Of a DNA stretch of 64,000 bases, positions 17,831 to 28,735 are shown piece by piece (positions within the stretch are counted from its first letter, which is position 1; every line of letters begins with the position of its first letter). A model generated the notes under the pieces. It made no database searches. It was not told the DNA's origin and saw only the letters and a program-made list of their open reading frames with translations. The stretch is from Rhizobium sp. NFR07 (GTDB lineage: Bacteria > Pseudomonadota > Alphaproteobacteria > Rhizobiales > Rhizobiaceae). The DNA lies in contig NZ_FOKM01000007.1 in NCBI RefSeq assembly GCF_900111905.1, positions 62,001 to 126,000 of the forward strand, in the 5' to 3' direction. The position numbers were made by a program, and so were the translations under genes.

Positions 17831-18193
17831 TCAGACGTGGGATGGCGGGCCGCGGGATGTCGCCCTGTCGATGGTGAGCGTGTCGGATGGTGGCTGGCGA
17901 GGCAAGGCCGGCCTTGCGATGTCCCAGCGGGGCTCAAGTATCCAGCCGTTTGAAACAGGAGCGGGAAGCGCCACCGGGCCGGCCAGCATGCAGTGATCGC
18001 AGTGGATGGCGGCCGTGCCGGGCTCGTGCCTGGAGTTCTCCGAGCAGATGACCGCAAACGTGCCATCCGGCAGGCGATAGACTTCGGAAAACGCATCGGC
18101 GGACGGCGCTGCGTGACCGGGCTGGGTGGACCAGCCGATCAGCGACAGGATCACGATGCAGGCAATCTGCATCATCCTGGACGCGTGCCGCAT
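17831..18193 (-). CDS. Small exported His/Cys protein next to the copper gene (DUF2946-like)
   Basis: 120 residues with a hydrophobic N-terminus (RMMQIACIVILSLIGWSTQPGHA) that looks like a signal peptide. The mature part has C and HCDHCMLAGPVALP, a likely metal-binding CxxC/His cluster typical of DUF2946-like copper-associated proteins. A role in copper delivery is inferred from the neighbour. ATG 18193 is chosen; a TTG at 18202 is possible. It is 71 bases upstream of the YcnI-PCuAC gene and reads the same way, so one transcript is likely. The FNR-type box lies 88 bases upstream. Confidence 0.72.
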   Translation of the reverse strand: MRHASRMMQIACIVILSLIGWSTQPGHAAPSADAFSEVYRLPDGTFAVICSENSRHEPGTAAIHCDHCMLAGPVALPAPVSNGWILEPRWDIARPALPRQPPSDTLTIDRATSRGPPSHV

Positions 18194-18281
18194 GCGTTTC
18201 AAATCCCTTGTCCTCCCCTTGTCACACCTGGATAACGCAAATCCCGAGCGGGTACAAAGACTATGCGCGTGCCTATCGTCC

Positions 18282-18295
18282 TTGAATCAGATCAA
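18282..18295. promoter_or_regulatory. FNR/FixK-type box upstream of the copper module
   Basis: TTGAATCAGATCAA fits the TTGA-N6-TCAA consensus, and the AGATCAA half equals the usual rhizobial anaerobox half. It lies about 88 bases before the start at 18193, a normal place for an activator site. On the other side it is 345 bases from gcvT and outside the glycine riboswitch. Confidence 0.5.
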
Positions 18296-18379
18296 GCCGC
18301 AGCCGTTCTGCGACGGAAATCATGTTCGGCGCGACATTCTGCCCTTGCCAAAGCAACCGCTCCAACGATAATGAGCCGC

Positions 18380-18547
18380 AGACCCGTTGGGAGAAGCCGC
18401 TTCGATGCGGTGCCGAAGGAGCAACCGCCCCGGAAACTCTCAGGCAAAAGGACCACGGGAAGACTGCAGGAACTCTGGAGAGAAGCTTTCCGTGAAGGGG
18501 GCTCGCCGAAGGGATAACAATCTCAGGCGACAAGGACAGAGGGGGCT
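18380..18547 (+). promoter_or_regulatory. Tandem glycine riboswitch (gcvT leader)
   Basis: Two aptamer-like units in a row. The first contains GGGAGAAGCCG, GCCGAAGGAGCAA and CTCAGGCAAAAGGACC. The second contains GGAGAGAAGC, GCCGAAGGGATAACAA and CTCAGGCGACAAGGACAGAG. These conserved cores are the hallmark of the glycine riboswitch, which in most bacteria switches on glycine cleavage genes when glycine is abundant. It ends about 80 bases before the gcvT start at 18627. Confidence 0.93.
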
Positions 18548-18626
18548 CGAAACGGTGCGGAAACGCGCCAGATATTGAGCCGGCGCGCGACCTGGTATCC
18601 AGGCCCGCCAAACCTGGAGGCGTCTT

Positions 18627-19763
18627 TTGGACGATCAATCGGTTCTTCACACGACCCCGCTGCACGCATTGCATCTCTCGCTCGGTGCGAAAATGGTGCC
18701 CTTCGCCGGATATGACATGCCAGTGCAATATCCGCTCGGCGTGATGAAGGAACATCTTCACACCCGTGCGGCCGCCGGCCTGTTCGACGTGTCCCATATG
18801 GGCCAGGTGATTGTGAAGGCAAAGTCCGGTTCCTACGAGGACGCCGCCCTCGCACTCGAAAAGCTCGTGCCCGTCGATATTCTCGGCCTGAAGGAAGGCC
18901 GTCAGCGCTACGGCTTCTTCACCGACGCGAACGGTGGCATTCTCGACGACCTGATGATCACCAATCGCGGCGACCATCTGCTGGTCGTCGTCAACGCCGC
19001 TTGCAAGGATGCCGACCTCGCCCACATGAAGGCGAACCTGCCGAATTGCGACGTGACGCTTCTTGACGACCGCGCTCTCGTCGCCCTGCAGGGACCCCGC
19101 TCCCAGGCGGTGCTGGCCGAACTCTGGGCCGGCGTTTCCGGCATGAAATTCATGGACGTGCGCGAAGTGCCGCTGCACGACGTACCCTGCATCATCTCCC
19201 GGTCCGGTTATTCGGGCGAGGATGGCTTTGAAATCTCCATTCCTGCCGACAAGGCGGAGGAAATCGCCAAGGCTTTGCTCGGGCATCCCGATTGCGAGGC
19301 GATCGGTCTCGGCGCGCGCGACAGCCTGCGTCTCGAAGCCGGCCTGTGTCTCTACGGAAACGACATCGATGCGACGACCTCGCCGATCGAGGCCTCGCTT
19401 GAATGGGCAATCCAGAAGGCACGCAAGGCCGGTGGTGATCGCGAGGGCGGTTTCCCGGGCGCCGAGCGCATCCTCGGCGAATTGGCAAACGGCACCACCC
19501 GCCGCCGTGTCGGCCTGAAGCCCGAAGGCAAGGCGCCGGTGCGCTCTCATGCCAAGCTTTACGCCGATGCCGAGGGCAAGACCGAACTCGGCGAAGTCAC
19601 CTCCGGCACCTTTGGACCGTCGGTCGAAGGACCGGTTGCGATGGGTTATCTGCCGGTCAGCCATGCCTCTGCCGGTACCACTGTTTATGCGGAAGTGCGC
19701 GGCAAATACCTGCCGATGACCGTCGCCGCCCTGCCCTTCATCACGCCCACCTACAAACGCTAA
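18627..19763 (+). CDS. gcvT: Glycine cleavage system T protein (aminomethyltransferase)
   Basis: A 378-residue T protein, which transfers the methylene group from the lipoyl arm of GcvH to tetrahydrofolate and releases ammonia. The opening [30 protein letters not shown] and the folate-region segments VSHMGQV and [16 protein letters not shown] are characteristic. The start is TTG at 18627, with CCTGGAGG six bases upstream; no ATG is near. It is the first gene of gcvTHP and is governed by the riboswitch just upstream. Confidence 0.96.
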   Translation: MDDQSVLHTTPLHALHLSLGAKMVPFAGYDMPVQYPLGVMKEHLHTRAAAGLFDVSHMGQVIVKAKSGSYEDAALALEKLVPVDILGLKEGRQRYGFFTDANGGILDDLMITNRGDHLLVVVNAACKDADLAHMKANLPNCDVTLLDDRALVALQGPRSQAVLAELWAGVSGMKFMDVREVPLHDVPCIISRSGYSGEDGFEISIPADKAEEIAKALLGHPDCEAIGLGARDSLRLEAGLCLYGNDIDATTSPIEASLEWAIQKARKAGGDREGGFPGAERILGELANGTTRRRVGLKPEGKAPVRSHAKLYADAEGKTELGEVTSGTFGPSVEGPVAMGYLPVSHASAGTTVYAEVRGKYLPMTVAALPFITPTYKR

Positions 19764-19783
19764 AAATCTTCCGGAGAGAACCC

Positions 19784-20142
19784 ATGCTGAAATTTACCGC
19801 TGAACACGAATGGCTGAAACTTGAGGACGGTGTTGCCACTGTCGGCATCACCGCCCATGCCGCCGAGCAGCTCGGCGACCTCGTCTTCGTCGAACTGCCG
19901 GAAGTCGGCGCCGAACTGACCAAGGACGGCAATGCCGCGACCGTCGAGAGCGTCAAGGCCGCTTCCGACGTCTATGCGCCGCTCGATGGCGAAGTAACCG
20001 AAGTCAACCAGGCGATCGTCGACGATCCGTCGCTCGTCAATTCCGATCCGCAGGGCGCTGCCTGGTTCTTCAAGCTGAAGCTGAAGAATGCTGCAGACGC
20101 CGATGCGCTGATGGACGAAGCAGCCTACAAGGACCTGATCGG

Positions 20143-20146
<4 letters not shown>
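19784..20146 (+). CDS. gcvH: Glycine cleavage system H protein
   Basis: A 120-residue lipoyl carrier that shuttles the aminomethyl group between GcvP, GcvT and GcvL. The lipoylation site is K58 in [15 protein letters not shown], embedded in the usual beta-sandwich ([29 protein letters not shown]). LipB of this window probably supplies its octanoyl precursor. GGAGAG precedes the ATG. Its stop overlaps gcvP by four bases. Confidence 0.97.
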
Positions 20147-23007
<2,861 letters not shown>

Positions 23008-23029
23008 GCGCTGCTCCGGAACAGTTTGG

Positions 23030-23056
23030 AAAGGCCGCCGTCGTGCGGCCTTTTCT
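23030..23056 (+). terminator. Terminator after gcvP
   Basis: AAAGGCCGC and GCGGCCTTTT form a strong stem around a short CGTCGT-type loop, followed by TCTCTATTTTT. It ends the gcvTHP transcript. Confidence 0.88.
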
Positions 23057-23074
23057 CTATTTTTCGACTAGCCC

Positions 23075-23102
23075 TTGCTTATGTCCAATTGTTCTCTATT
23101 TT
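23075..23102 (+). promoter_or_regulatory. Candidate sigma-70 promoter for the cold-shock gene
   Basis: TTGCTT and TATTTT lie 16 bases apart, just after the gcvP terminator and about 125 bases before the csp start. That would leave a leader of more than 100 bases, as is common for cold-shock genes. Position and fit are suggestive only. Confidence 0.35.
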
Positions 23103-23226
23103 AGGTTACATCGAACTTTGCTAGCGACTCGTCCGCTGCCTCAAGGCGCTTTCTGATTTTCTCTCATCGTCGATCTAGCGCCGGCCGTTTGGGCCGGTAA
23201 ATTGCAGCGATTGAAAGGAAATCGTT

Positions 23227-23436
23227 ATGAATACGGGTACCGTCAAGTGGTTCAACAGCACCAAGGGTTTTGGTTTCATTCAGCCGGATAACGGCGGCCA
23301 GGACGTTTTCGTCCACATCTCCGCAGTGGAGCGCGCAGGCCTCCGCTCGCTGAATGATGGTCAGAAGATCAGCTACGAAATCGTCCAGGACAAGCGTTCG
23401 GGCAAGAGCTCCGCTGACAACCTGCGGGCTGAATAA
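23227..23436 (+). CDS. Cold-shock domain protein (CspA family)
   Basis: A 69-residue single cold-shock domain that binds single-stranded RNA and DNA and melts mRNA structure. RNP1 is KGFGFI and RNP2 is VFVHIS, with [20 protein letters not shown] at the start. The leader before it is over 100 bases and could carry cold-responsive structure. It is followed by its own terminator. Confidence 0.96.
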   Translation: MNTGTVKWFNSTKGFGFIQPDNGGQDVFVHISAVERAGLRSLNDGQKISYEIVQDKRSGKSSADNLRAE

Positions 23437-23495
23437 GTTTGTTATTGCGCCGCGCGACCACGGATGTACTGGCGCGCAGGGTGCAATGACTGTGG

Positions 23496-23530
23496 AAGGT
23501 CGGGCTTCATCTCCCGGCCTTTTGTTTTTT
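23496..23530 (+). terminator. Terminator after the cold-shock gene
   Basis: AAGGTCGGG pairs with CCCGGCCTT (one G-U pair) around an 8-base loop and is followed by TTGTTTTTT. It lies 60 bases after the csp stop. Confidence 0.85.
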
Positions 23531-23648
23531 CCGGAATAGTCGTAATGCCATGGCCGGCATCCCTTTTCGCCCGCCCCGGGTGATCCTGGGTCAAGCCGAT
23601 ACCGACTGGACCCACGAGATAGCGGCCTCACCGCATTAGGAGATTTTT

Positions 23649-23891
23649 TTGCAGGTATTAGTCAGAGACAACAATGTCGATCAAGCCCTTCGCGTTCTGA
23701 AGAAGAAGATGCAGCGCGAAGGCATTTTTCGCGAGATGAAGGCGCGCAGCGCCTACGAGAAGCCGTCTGAAAAGCGCGCCCGTGAAAAGGCTGACGCCAT
23801 TCGGCGCTCGCGCAAGCTCGCGCGGAAGCAGGCCCAGCGCGAAGGACTGCTGCCGGCACCAAAGAAGAAGGTTATCGCGCGCGGCCGTTAA
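23649..23891 (+). CDS. rpsU: 30S ribosomal protein S21
   Basis: An 80-residue S21 (bS21) protein of the small subunit, near the mRNA anti-SD helix. The family start [25 protein letters not shown] is intact and the C-terminal half is a basic tail with many Lys and Arg. The start codon is TTG 23649, preceded by AGGAG, where TTTTTTTTG merges into the start. The longer C-terminal basic extension is usual for alphaproteobacteria. Confidence 0.96.
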   Translation: MQVLVRDNNVDQALRVLKKKMQREGIFREMKARSAYEKPSEKRAREKADAIRRSRKLARKQAQREGLLPAPKKKVIARGR

Positions 23892-23984
23892 GGCTCCGAT
23901 CGATTGCCGCGGTCGAATGGGGATGTGCAGCCGCACACCCCGCCGCTTCGCGATATCCCGACCGGGATCGCCAGGGAGGACGAT

Positions 23985-24215
23985 ATGACAGCGACCAAGG
24001 ACCAGTTCTTCAAGCCTGGCAAGATGTCCGCACAGGCCAAGGCCGAGCAGACCAACTCTGTGGTGCGGGATATTCTCGACGCAGAGGTGTCCGCACGGGA
24101 CAAGAAGACGGAAAAGCTGCGCGCTCTCCGCCTTGCCCAGCAGGAAGAGGATGCTGCGAGGAAACTCGCCGAACCTGCCCAGAAGAAGCGAAGCCGCGCA
24201 TCCGCGACCAAATAG
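23985..24215 (+). CDS. Small basic protein of unknown function
   Basis: 76 residues, hydrophilic and mostly helical by composition (KMSAQAKAEQTNSVVRDILDAE, then KLRALRLAQQEEDAARKLAEPAQKKR). It has no membrane segment or signal peptide and matches no family that I can name. ATG 23985 is chosen for the strong AGGGAGGA before it; an open frame extends upstream to 23904 without such a site. The charged coiled-coil-like profile and place after rpsU suggest a nucleic-acid or ribosome-linked role, which is only a guess. Confidence 0.65.
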   Translation: MTATKDQFFKPGKMSAQAKAEQTNSVVRDILDAEVSARDKKTEKLRALRLAQQEEDAARKLAEPAQKKRSRASATK

Positions 24216-24434
24216 CACTGGCTGTTTGGCGAGGCCGTTCTGGCCTTAATCCAGGCATTTTATCTTGCATTTGAACCATTTCGGGCCTTCTGCGTTATGA
24301 GCCCAAGGCCGATTGCGTAAGGGCGCTCCCTTTGCAGTCCATGGGTGTCATGTCATTCGAGACACTCGCCGCCTTTCCTTCTCGGCAACAGGACGCCGGG
24401 TTGCGGGAGGGTAGGGTTTGCATGTGAGGACAGA

Positions 24435-24692
24435 ATGCTTCAGGACAATACTTCGTCGACAATGGTGCTCGCTTCGGATGACCTCGAGCTCTTGCAGAAA
24501 TTTCTCGAGGCGTGGTGCGAGGAAAACGATGTCGACCCTAATAGCGACCAAGCGCGGTTCATAGCCTCGGGGCTTTTCAACTGGTACCAGTTCGAACTTG
24601 CCGATCGCGCGCTGATGAAGACGGAACCTCCGGAAGAGCTTCCGGAATCAACCGAACTGAAGCAATTGCTGCGTCAGCTTGCGGCCGCCTGA
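24435..24692 (+). CDS. Small acidic protein of unknown function
   Basis: 85 residues, acidic in the N-terminal half (VLASDDLELLQKFLEAWCEENDVDPNSDQARFIASGLFNWYQF) and without a membrane segment. I recognise no family. TGTGAGGACAG precedes ATG 24435; an open extension to 24345 is not supported by a ribosome binding site. The 219 bases before the gene hold no recognisable element. Confidence 0.65.
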   Translation: MLQDNTSSTMVLASDDLELLQKFLEAWCEENDVDPNSDQARFIASGLFNWYQFELADRALMKTEPPEELPESTELKQLLRQLAAA

Positions 24693-24870
24693 TAAGGCGT
24701 CCCTTGGTCGTTATCCCCTTGTTATTGGCAGGTTATCAGCGACATTTTCGTCGCTTGTTCCGCGAGCGATTGCCCTGACTTAGATACTTCCCCTATCAGT
24801 GCTTCTGCCTACTGCCCTTTGTGAGGGGCTGCAGGTTTTAAGTGATAAGCATGCATGAGGAAGTACCGTT

Positions 24871-25131
24871 TTGAATAATGCATCATCAAAGAAAATCAGC
24901 CCGCTTGTCGGCGGGATTGTTGCTGCTGTCGTCATCTTCGGGGCAGCTCAGCTCTTCTACACCATTCGCGGCCCGGTCTATGCCGATCCCAGCAGTGATC
25001 CCGGCACGGTCACGGTTCGCCCTATCGTCAAGGACGATGGCGTGAAGAACATGACCACGTCGGTTGTCATCGCGCTGGCCGGTGGCGTCATCGTCGCCCG
25101 CGCGCTCCGTCGTCGCAACGCCCAGGCCTGA
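24871..25131 (+). CDS. Small membrane protein of unknown function
   Basis: 86 residues with a transmembrane segment near the N-terminus (SPLVGGIVAAVVIFGAAQLFYTI) and a second weaker one near the C-terminus (MTTSVVIALAGGVIVARALRRR), ending in a basic patch. The start is TTG 24871 with GAGGAAG about eight bases upstream. Codon use fits its neighbours. No family is recognised. The 178 bases before it show no clear element. Confidence 0.6.
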   Translation: MNNASSKKISPLVGGIVAAVVIFGAAQLFYTIRGPVYADPSSDPGTVTVRPIVKDDGVKNMTTSVVIALAGGVIVARALRRRNAQA

Positions 25132-25158
25132 GCCTGACCAATATAAGCTGAAATTTGA

Positions 25159-25195
25159 AGGCTGGCCGCGCCTGCGGCCAGCCTCGGTTCTTTTA
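25159..25195. terminator. Terminator hairpin between convergent genes
   Basis: AGGCTGGCCGC and GCGGCCAGCCT form a perfect 11-bp stem with loop GCCT, followed on the plus strand by CGGTTCTTTT. It ends the plus-strand small membrane protein gene; the ridA-like gene converges on it. Confidence 0.85.
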
Positions 25196-25208
25196 AAGTC
25201 CGTGCTGA

Positions 25209-25607
25209 CTATGCCGCCTGCGGGATGCGGGCGATGACCTTGATCTCGAAATCGAAACCGGCGAGCCAGTTCACGCCGATGGCCGTCCAGTTCGTATAGG
25301 GCTTTTCGCCAAGCATCTTCATGCGCACGGCCTGGACCGTATCGAACTGGTTCTGCGGATCGGTGTGGAACGACGTCACATCGATGATGTCGCTGAAATC
25401 GGCGCCGGCTGCCTTCAGCACGGCGGCGAGGTTGTTGATGGCGAGTTCCACCTGCTTTTCGAAATCCGGTTCCGGCGTGCCGTCCTCGCGGCTGCCGACC
25501 TGGCCGGAAACGAACAACAGGTCGCCGGAGCGGACCGCCGCCGAATAGCGGTTGGTCTCGTAGAGATCCTGGCGGCCGGCGGGGAATACAACGTCACGTT
25601 TGGTCAT
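25209..25607 (-). CDS. RidA/YjgF-family protein
   Basis: A 132-residue RidA-superfamily protein. Canonical members deaminate reactive enamine and imine intermediates. The fold signature is SAAVRSGDLLFVSGQVGSREDG, AINNLAAVLKAAGADFSDIIDVTSFHTD and TAIGVNWLAGFDFEIKVIARIP. The catalytic Arg of RidA sits near the C-terminus; here the ending is IKVIARIPQAA, which keeps an Arg. The start at 25607 has AGGAG eight bases upstream. It is divergent from a TetR gene, with three inverted-repeat operators between them. Confidence 0.9.
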   Translation of the reverse strand: MTKRDVVFPAGRQDLYETNRYSAAVRSGDLLFVSGQVGSREDGTPEPDFEKQVELAINNLAAVLKAAGADFSDIIDVTSFHTDPQNQFDTVQAVRMKMLGEKPYTNWTAIGVNWLAGFDFEIKVIARIPQAA

Positions 25608-25681
25608 GTTTCTGCTCCTGTCTGACCGGGAGGACATTTCTTCTCGATGCCCTGCCCTTCACGTTTTGAAGCGAGCTTGAT

Positions 25682-25749
25682 ATACGCTTCGTATGTAGAC
25701 ATATAGTTAGCATACGTCGCGTATGTCAATGCACATACCGAGCGTATGT
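25682..25749. promoter_or_regulatory. Three inverted-repeat operators between the divergent RidA and TetR genes
   Basis: A TACG/CGTA palindrome occurs three times: ATACG-CTT-CGTAT at 25682-25694, the perfect CATACG-TCG-CGTATG at 25711-25725, and CATACC-GAG-CGTATG at 25734-25748 (one mismatch). The centres are 30 and 23 bases apart, about three and two helix turns. They fill the space between the two genes, as expected for a TetR repressor of itself and the divergent gene. Confidence 0.75.
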
Positions 25750-25763
25750 TACCCAGGAGATTG

Positions 25764-26366
25764 ATGATGGTTGCCAGAAAGCGCTCCGAAATGATGGAGG
25801 AAACGCGCGCCAAGCTCATGCAGGCGGCGCGCAAATCCTTCGCGGAAAAGGGCTATGCGGCGTCGTCCATGGATGATTTCACCGCTGCGGCCGGCCTGAC
25901 GCGCGGCGCTCTCTATCATAATTTCGGCGACAAGAAGGGCCTGCTGCAGGCGGTAATCGACCAGATCGATGCCGAGATGCTGGCCCGCATGCGTTCAGCG
26001 GCAAAGGCCAAGGGCGGAAGCCTGTGGGAGATCTTCGTTGCCGAGGGTGTCGCCTATATCGAGATGGCGATCGAGCCTGAAATCCAGCGGATCGTCATGC
26101 TCGACGGCCCCGCAGTGCTCGGTGATCCGTCGCAGTGGCCGAACCAGAATGCCTGCCTGCGCACCACCACCGAGACCATCAAGGCATTGATCGAGGAAGG
26201 CACGGTGAAGCCGGTCGATGCCGAGGCTGCCGCAAGGCTGATCAACGGCGCGGCCCTCAATGCCGCACTATGGATTGCTGCTGCCGAAGATCCGCAGGAT
26301 GTGCTGGCCAAGGTGGTAGACGCTTTCCAGCAGCTGGCGAGCGGCCTGCTGCGGGACGATCGGTGA
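25764..26366 (+). CDS. TetR-family transcriptional regulator
   Basis: A 200-residue regulator. The helix-turn-helix is SSMDDFTAAAGLTRGALYHNFGDKKGLLQAVIDQ in the first 65 residues, and the C-terminal half is a ligand-binding helical domain. It probably represses itself and the divergent RidA gene through the three CATACG palindromes between them. AGGAG lies five bases before ATG 25764; ATG 25767 is also possible. A DMT transporter gene follows 95 bases downstream and could belong to the same regulon. Confidence 0.92.
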   Translation: MMVARKRSEMMEETRAKLMQAARKSFAEKGYAASSMDDFTAAAGLTRGALYHNFGDKKGLLQAVIDQIDAEMLARMRSAAKAKGGSLWEIFVAEGVAYIEMAIEPEIQRIVMLDGPAVLGDPSQWPNQNACLRTTTETIKALIEEGTVKPVDAEAAARLINGAALNAALWIAAAEDPQDVLAKVVDAFQQLASGLLRDDR

Positions 26367-26460
26367 AGCAGTGGACGGCAAGGTGGTGGCAGGCGGGTCT
26401 CCATCTTGCCTTTTCGTGAGACCTGAGCGATAGCGGGCGATCAATTTCAGGTGAAATCCC

Positions 26461-27384
26461 GTGTTCCTCTCCGAAGCGCTGGCCATTGGCTCGGCTGTCT
26501 GCATTGCCTTGAGCTCGATGTTGATCAACGAGCTGAATGGCCGCGTGCCGCTGATGCGGCTGGCCCGCTGGCAGCTCACATCCGCATTCATTCTGACCGC
26601 TCTGGCCGCCACGATCGTCGGCGGCTGGTCGACGCTCGGCTGGTGGCAGATGGAGGCGTTGATCGGCTCCAGCCTTGCGGGGATCGTCATCGCCTCCACC
26701 ACCTATTTCGCCGCGATCTATGTTGCCGGGCCGCGTGTGACCGCCCTGCTCTTCTCGCTCGCATCACCTTTCGCATTGCTGTTCGGCTATCTCGCCTTCG
26801 GCGAGACGATCACCGGGCTGCAGGGGCTTGGTGTCGTCCTGATCCTTGTCGGCATTGTCATCGCGATCGGCGTGCGTCGCCGACGCCCGCCGCCGATGAT
26901 CCCGCTGGCTGACGGTGAGCCGATCGAGTCACCCGCCCCACCGGCGCAGGCTCCGTCATTGATCGGCATCATGCTCGGTGTCGTCACCGCCTTGGGACAG
27001 GCGCTCGGAAGCCTGCTCGCTCGACCGGCCATGGCCTCCGGCGTCGAGCCGTTCACCGCCATGGCCGTGCGCTCCGGCTTTGCGGTGATCATCTTCTGGG
27101 CGATCCTTGCTCTGCCGGCGCTTCGCCGGGATACCGCGCCTTTCGCCCGGCGGGATCTCGGACTTGCCGTCACCGCCGCCTTCTTCGGCACGGCGCTGGG
27201 CATGTCGCTCCTGATGGCGGCGCTGGCAATCGGCAATGTCGGCATCGTCTCGACCCTGTCTTCGATGACGCCGATCGTCATCCTGCCCATGGTCTGGCTG
27301 AAGAGCAGACAGATGCCCAGGGCGTCGGCCTGGGGCGGTGCGGCGCTCGCAATCGTCGGCACCGCGCTGATCAGCCTGAAGTAA
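26461..27384 (+). CDS. DMT-superfamily (EamA) transporter
   Basis: A 307-residue inner-membrane protein with ten predicted segments and two EamA halves. RLARWQLTSAFILTALAATIVGG lies early and GLAVTAAFFGTALGMSLLMAALAIGNVGIVSTLSS in the second half. A Pro-rich cytoplasmic linker (GVRRRRPPPMIPL) joins the halves. The start is GTG 26461 with AGGTGA seven bases upstream. It is downstream of the TetR gene and upstream of a metallophosphoesterase. The substrate is unknown. Confidence 0.9.
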   Translation: MFLSEALAIGSAVCIALSSMLINELNGRVPLMRLARWQLTSAFILTALAATIVGGWSTLGWWQMEALIGSSLAGIVIASTTYFAAIYVAGPRVTALLFSLASPFALLFGYLAFGETITGLQGLGVVLILVGIVIAIGVRRRRPPPMIPLADGEPIESPAPPAQAPSLIGIMLGVVTALGQALGSLLARPAMASGVEPFTAMAVRSGFAVIIFWAILALPALRRDTAPFARRDLGLAVTAAFFGTALGMSLLMAALAIGNVGIVSTLSSMTPIVILPMVWLKSRQMPRASAWGGAALAIVGTALISLK

Positions 27385-27433
27385 GCGCGATCAAAATCAC
27401 GTCAGGTGGTTGAGATGATTGGCGGTTTCGGAC

Positions 27434-28597
27434 ATGTGGGATGCCAACGTCCCTTCCGCTGGTAGTCCCCCCGTGTTTCATCTCGTCAAAGCCCTGCTCT
27501 GCCTCTATGTCGTCACCCGCTTCATCCTGCCGCTGCCCTGGCCGAAATGGCTGAAGGGGCTGATCGCGGTCGTGCTGATGGTGGTGTTCCAGCACAGCCT
27601 GATCAGCCTTCTCGTCTTCGGCACGATGTTCTCGCCGGAGGTGCCGCGTGTGGTGATGATCGCGGTCAACTGGATGGCAGGCTCCGTGCTGCTGTTGGCT
27701 GCCTTCCAGCTGGTCGCCGACGTCATCATGCTCGCGGTTGCCGCCGTGAGGCGTCGCCGCGTATGGATGCCTGCGAAATTGCGTTACGGCATCGGCGCGG
27801 TCGCGCTGTCGCTTGCAGCCTTCGCCGTCAGCCAGGCGATCCGCGTGCCGCCGGTCAAGGAGGTAGAGATCCGGGTGCGTGACCTGCCGCGCGAGTTCGA
27901 TGGCTACCGCATGATCCAGTTGACCGATCTGCACATCAGCCGCCTCTTCCAGGCGCCCTGGGTCGAGGAGACGGTAGCCAAGGCCAATGCCCAGAAAGCC
28001 GATCTAATCGTCATTACCGGCGACCTGATCGACGGCGATCTCCAGGCCCGCGCCCGCGATGTCGCTCCGCTCGCAAAGCTCACCGCAGCAGACGGCGTCT
28101 ATACGATCCCGGGCAATCACGAATATTATTTCGGCCATGACGGCTGGATGGCGCAGTACCAGGCGCTCGGCCTCAGGACGATCTCGAACGGCCATGTCGT
28201 CCTGCAGCGCGGCGATGCGAAGCTGACGCTTGCCGGCGTCAATGACCTGGCCGCGACCCGCTTCGGCCTGGAGGCTCCGGATATCGGCAAGGCACTGGCC
28301 GGGGCGCCGCCTGAGGCCCCCGTCATCCTCCTGAACCATCAGCCGCGCGAGGCGCGGGCCATGGCTGCGGCCGGAGCCGACCTGCAGCTTTCCGGCCATA
28401 CCCATGGCGGCATGATCAAGGGCTTCGACAGGCTCGTCGCACGCTTCAACAACGGCTTTGTATCCGGCCTCTACGATGTCGATGGAATGCAGCTCTACGT
28501 CAACAACGGGACGGCGCTGTGGATCGGCTTCGCCTTGAGGCTCGGCGTCCCCTCGGAGCTGACGGTGATCACGCTGAGGTCCGCCGACACGCAGTAG
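27434..28597 (+). CDS. Membrane-anchored metallophosphoesterase
   Basis: A 387-residue protein with four or so N-terminal membrane segments (VVTRFILPLPWPKWLKGLIA, VMIAVNWMAGSVLLLAAF, LRYGIGAVALSLAAFAVS) and a C-terminal calcineurin-like phosphoesterase. The metal motifs are QLTDLHISR, TGDLIDG, PGNHEYYFG, LLNHQP and SGHTHGG, all intact. Related YkuE/YaeI proteins act on cell-surface phospho-lipids or glycans; the substrate here is unknown. ATG 27434 is a tentative start; a GTG at 27473 (MFHLVKALLCL) is plausible. Confidence 0.87.
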   Translation: MWDANVPSAGSPPVFHLVKALLCLYVVTRFILPLPWPKWLKGLIAVVLMVVFQHSLISLLVFGTMFSPEVPRVVMIAVNWMAGSVLLLAAFQLVADVIMLAVAAVRRRRVWMPAKLRYGIGAVALSLAAFAVSQAIRVPPVKEVEIRVRDLPREFDGYRMIQLTDLHISRLFQAPWVEETVAKANAQKADLIVITGDLIDGDLQARARDVAPLAKLTAADGVYTIPGNHEYYFGHDGWMAQYQALGLRTISNGHVVLQRGDAKLTLAGVNDLAATRFGLEAPDIGKALAGAPPEAPVILLNHQPREARAMAAAGADLQLSGHTHGGMIKGFDRLVARFNNGFVSGLYDVDGMQLYVNNGTALWIGFALRLGVPSELTVITLRSADTQ

Positions 28598-28735
28598 TGA
28601 GGGTCGAAAGTGTGCGGCCTTGACGGCGCCGGTCTCGACATTCCGTCAGGACTAACTAACTATTCAGGTATCGTCGTGAGGGAAATGAGCTGCGACGCTG
28701 AGAGATATCTTACGCTCTCGCTCACAAAGGCTGGA

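Noticed and set aside
28610..28735. N-terminal extension of the acyl carrier protein.
   Set aside because: The extension lacks a ribosome binding site and family similarity; the carrier fold starts at 28736 or 28742.
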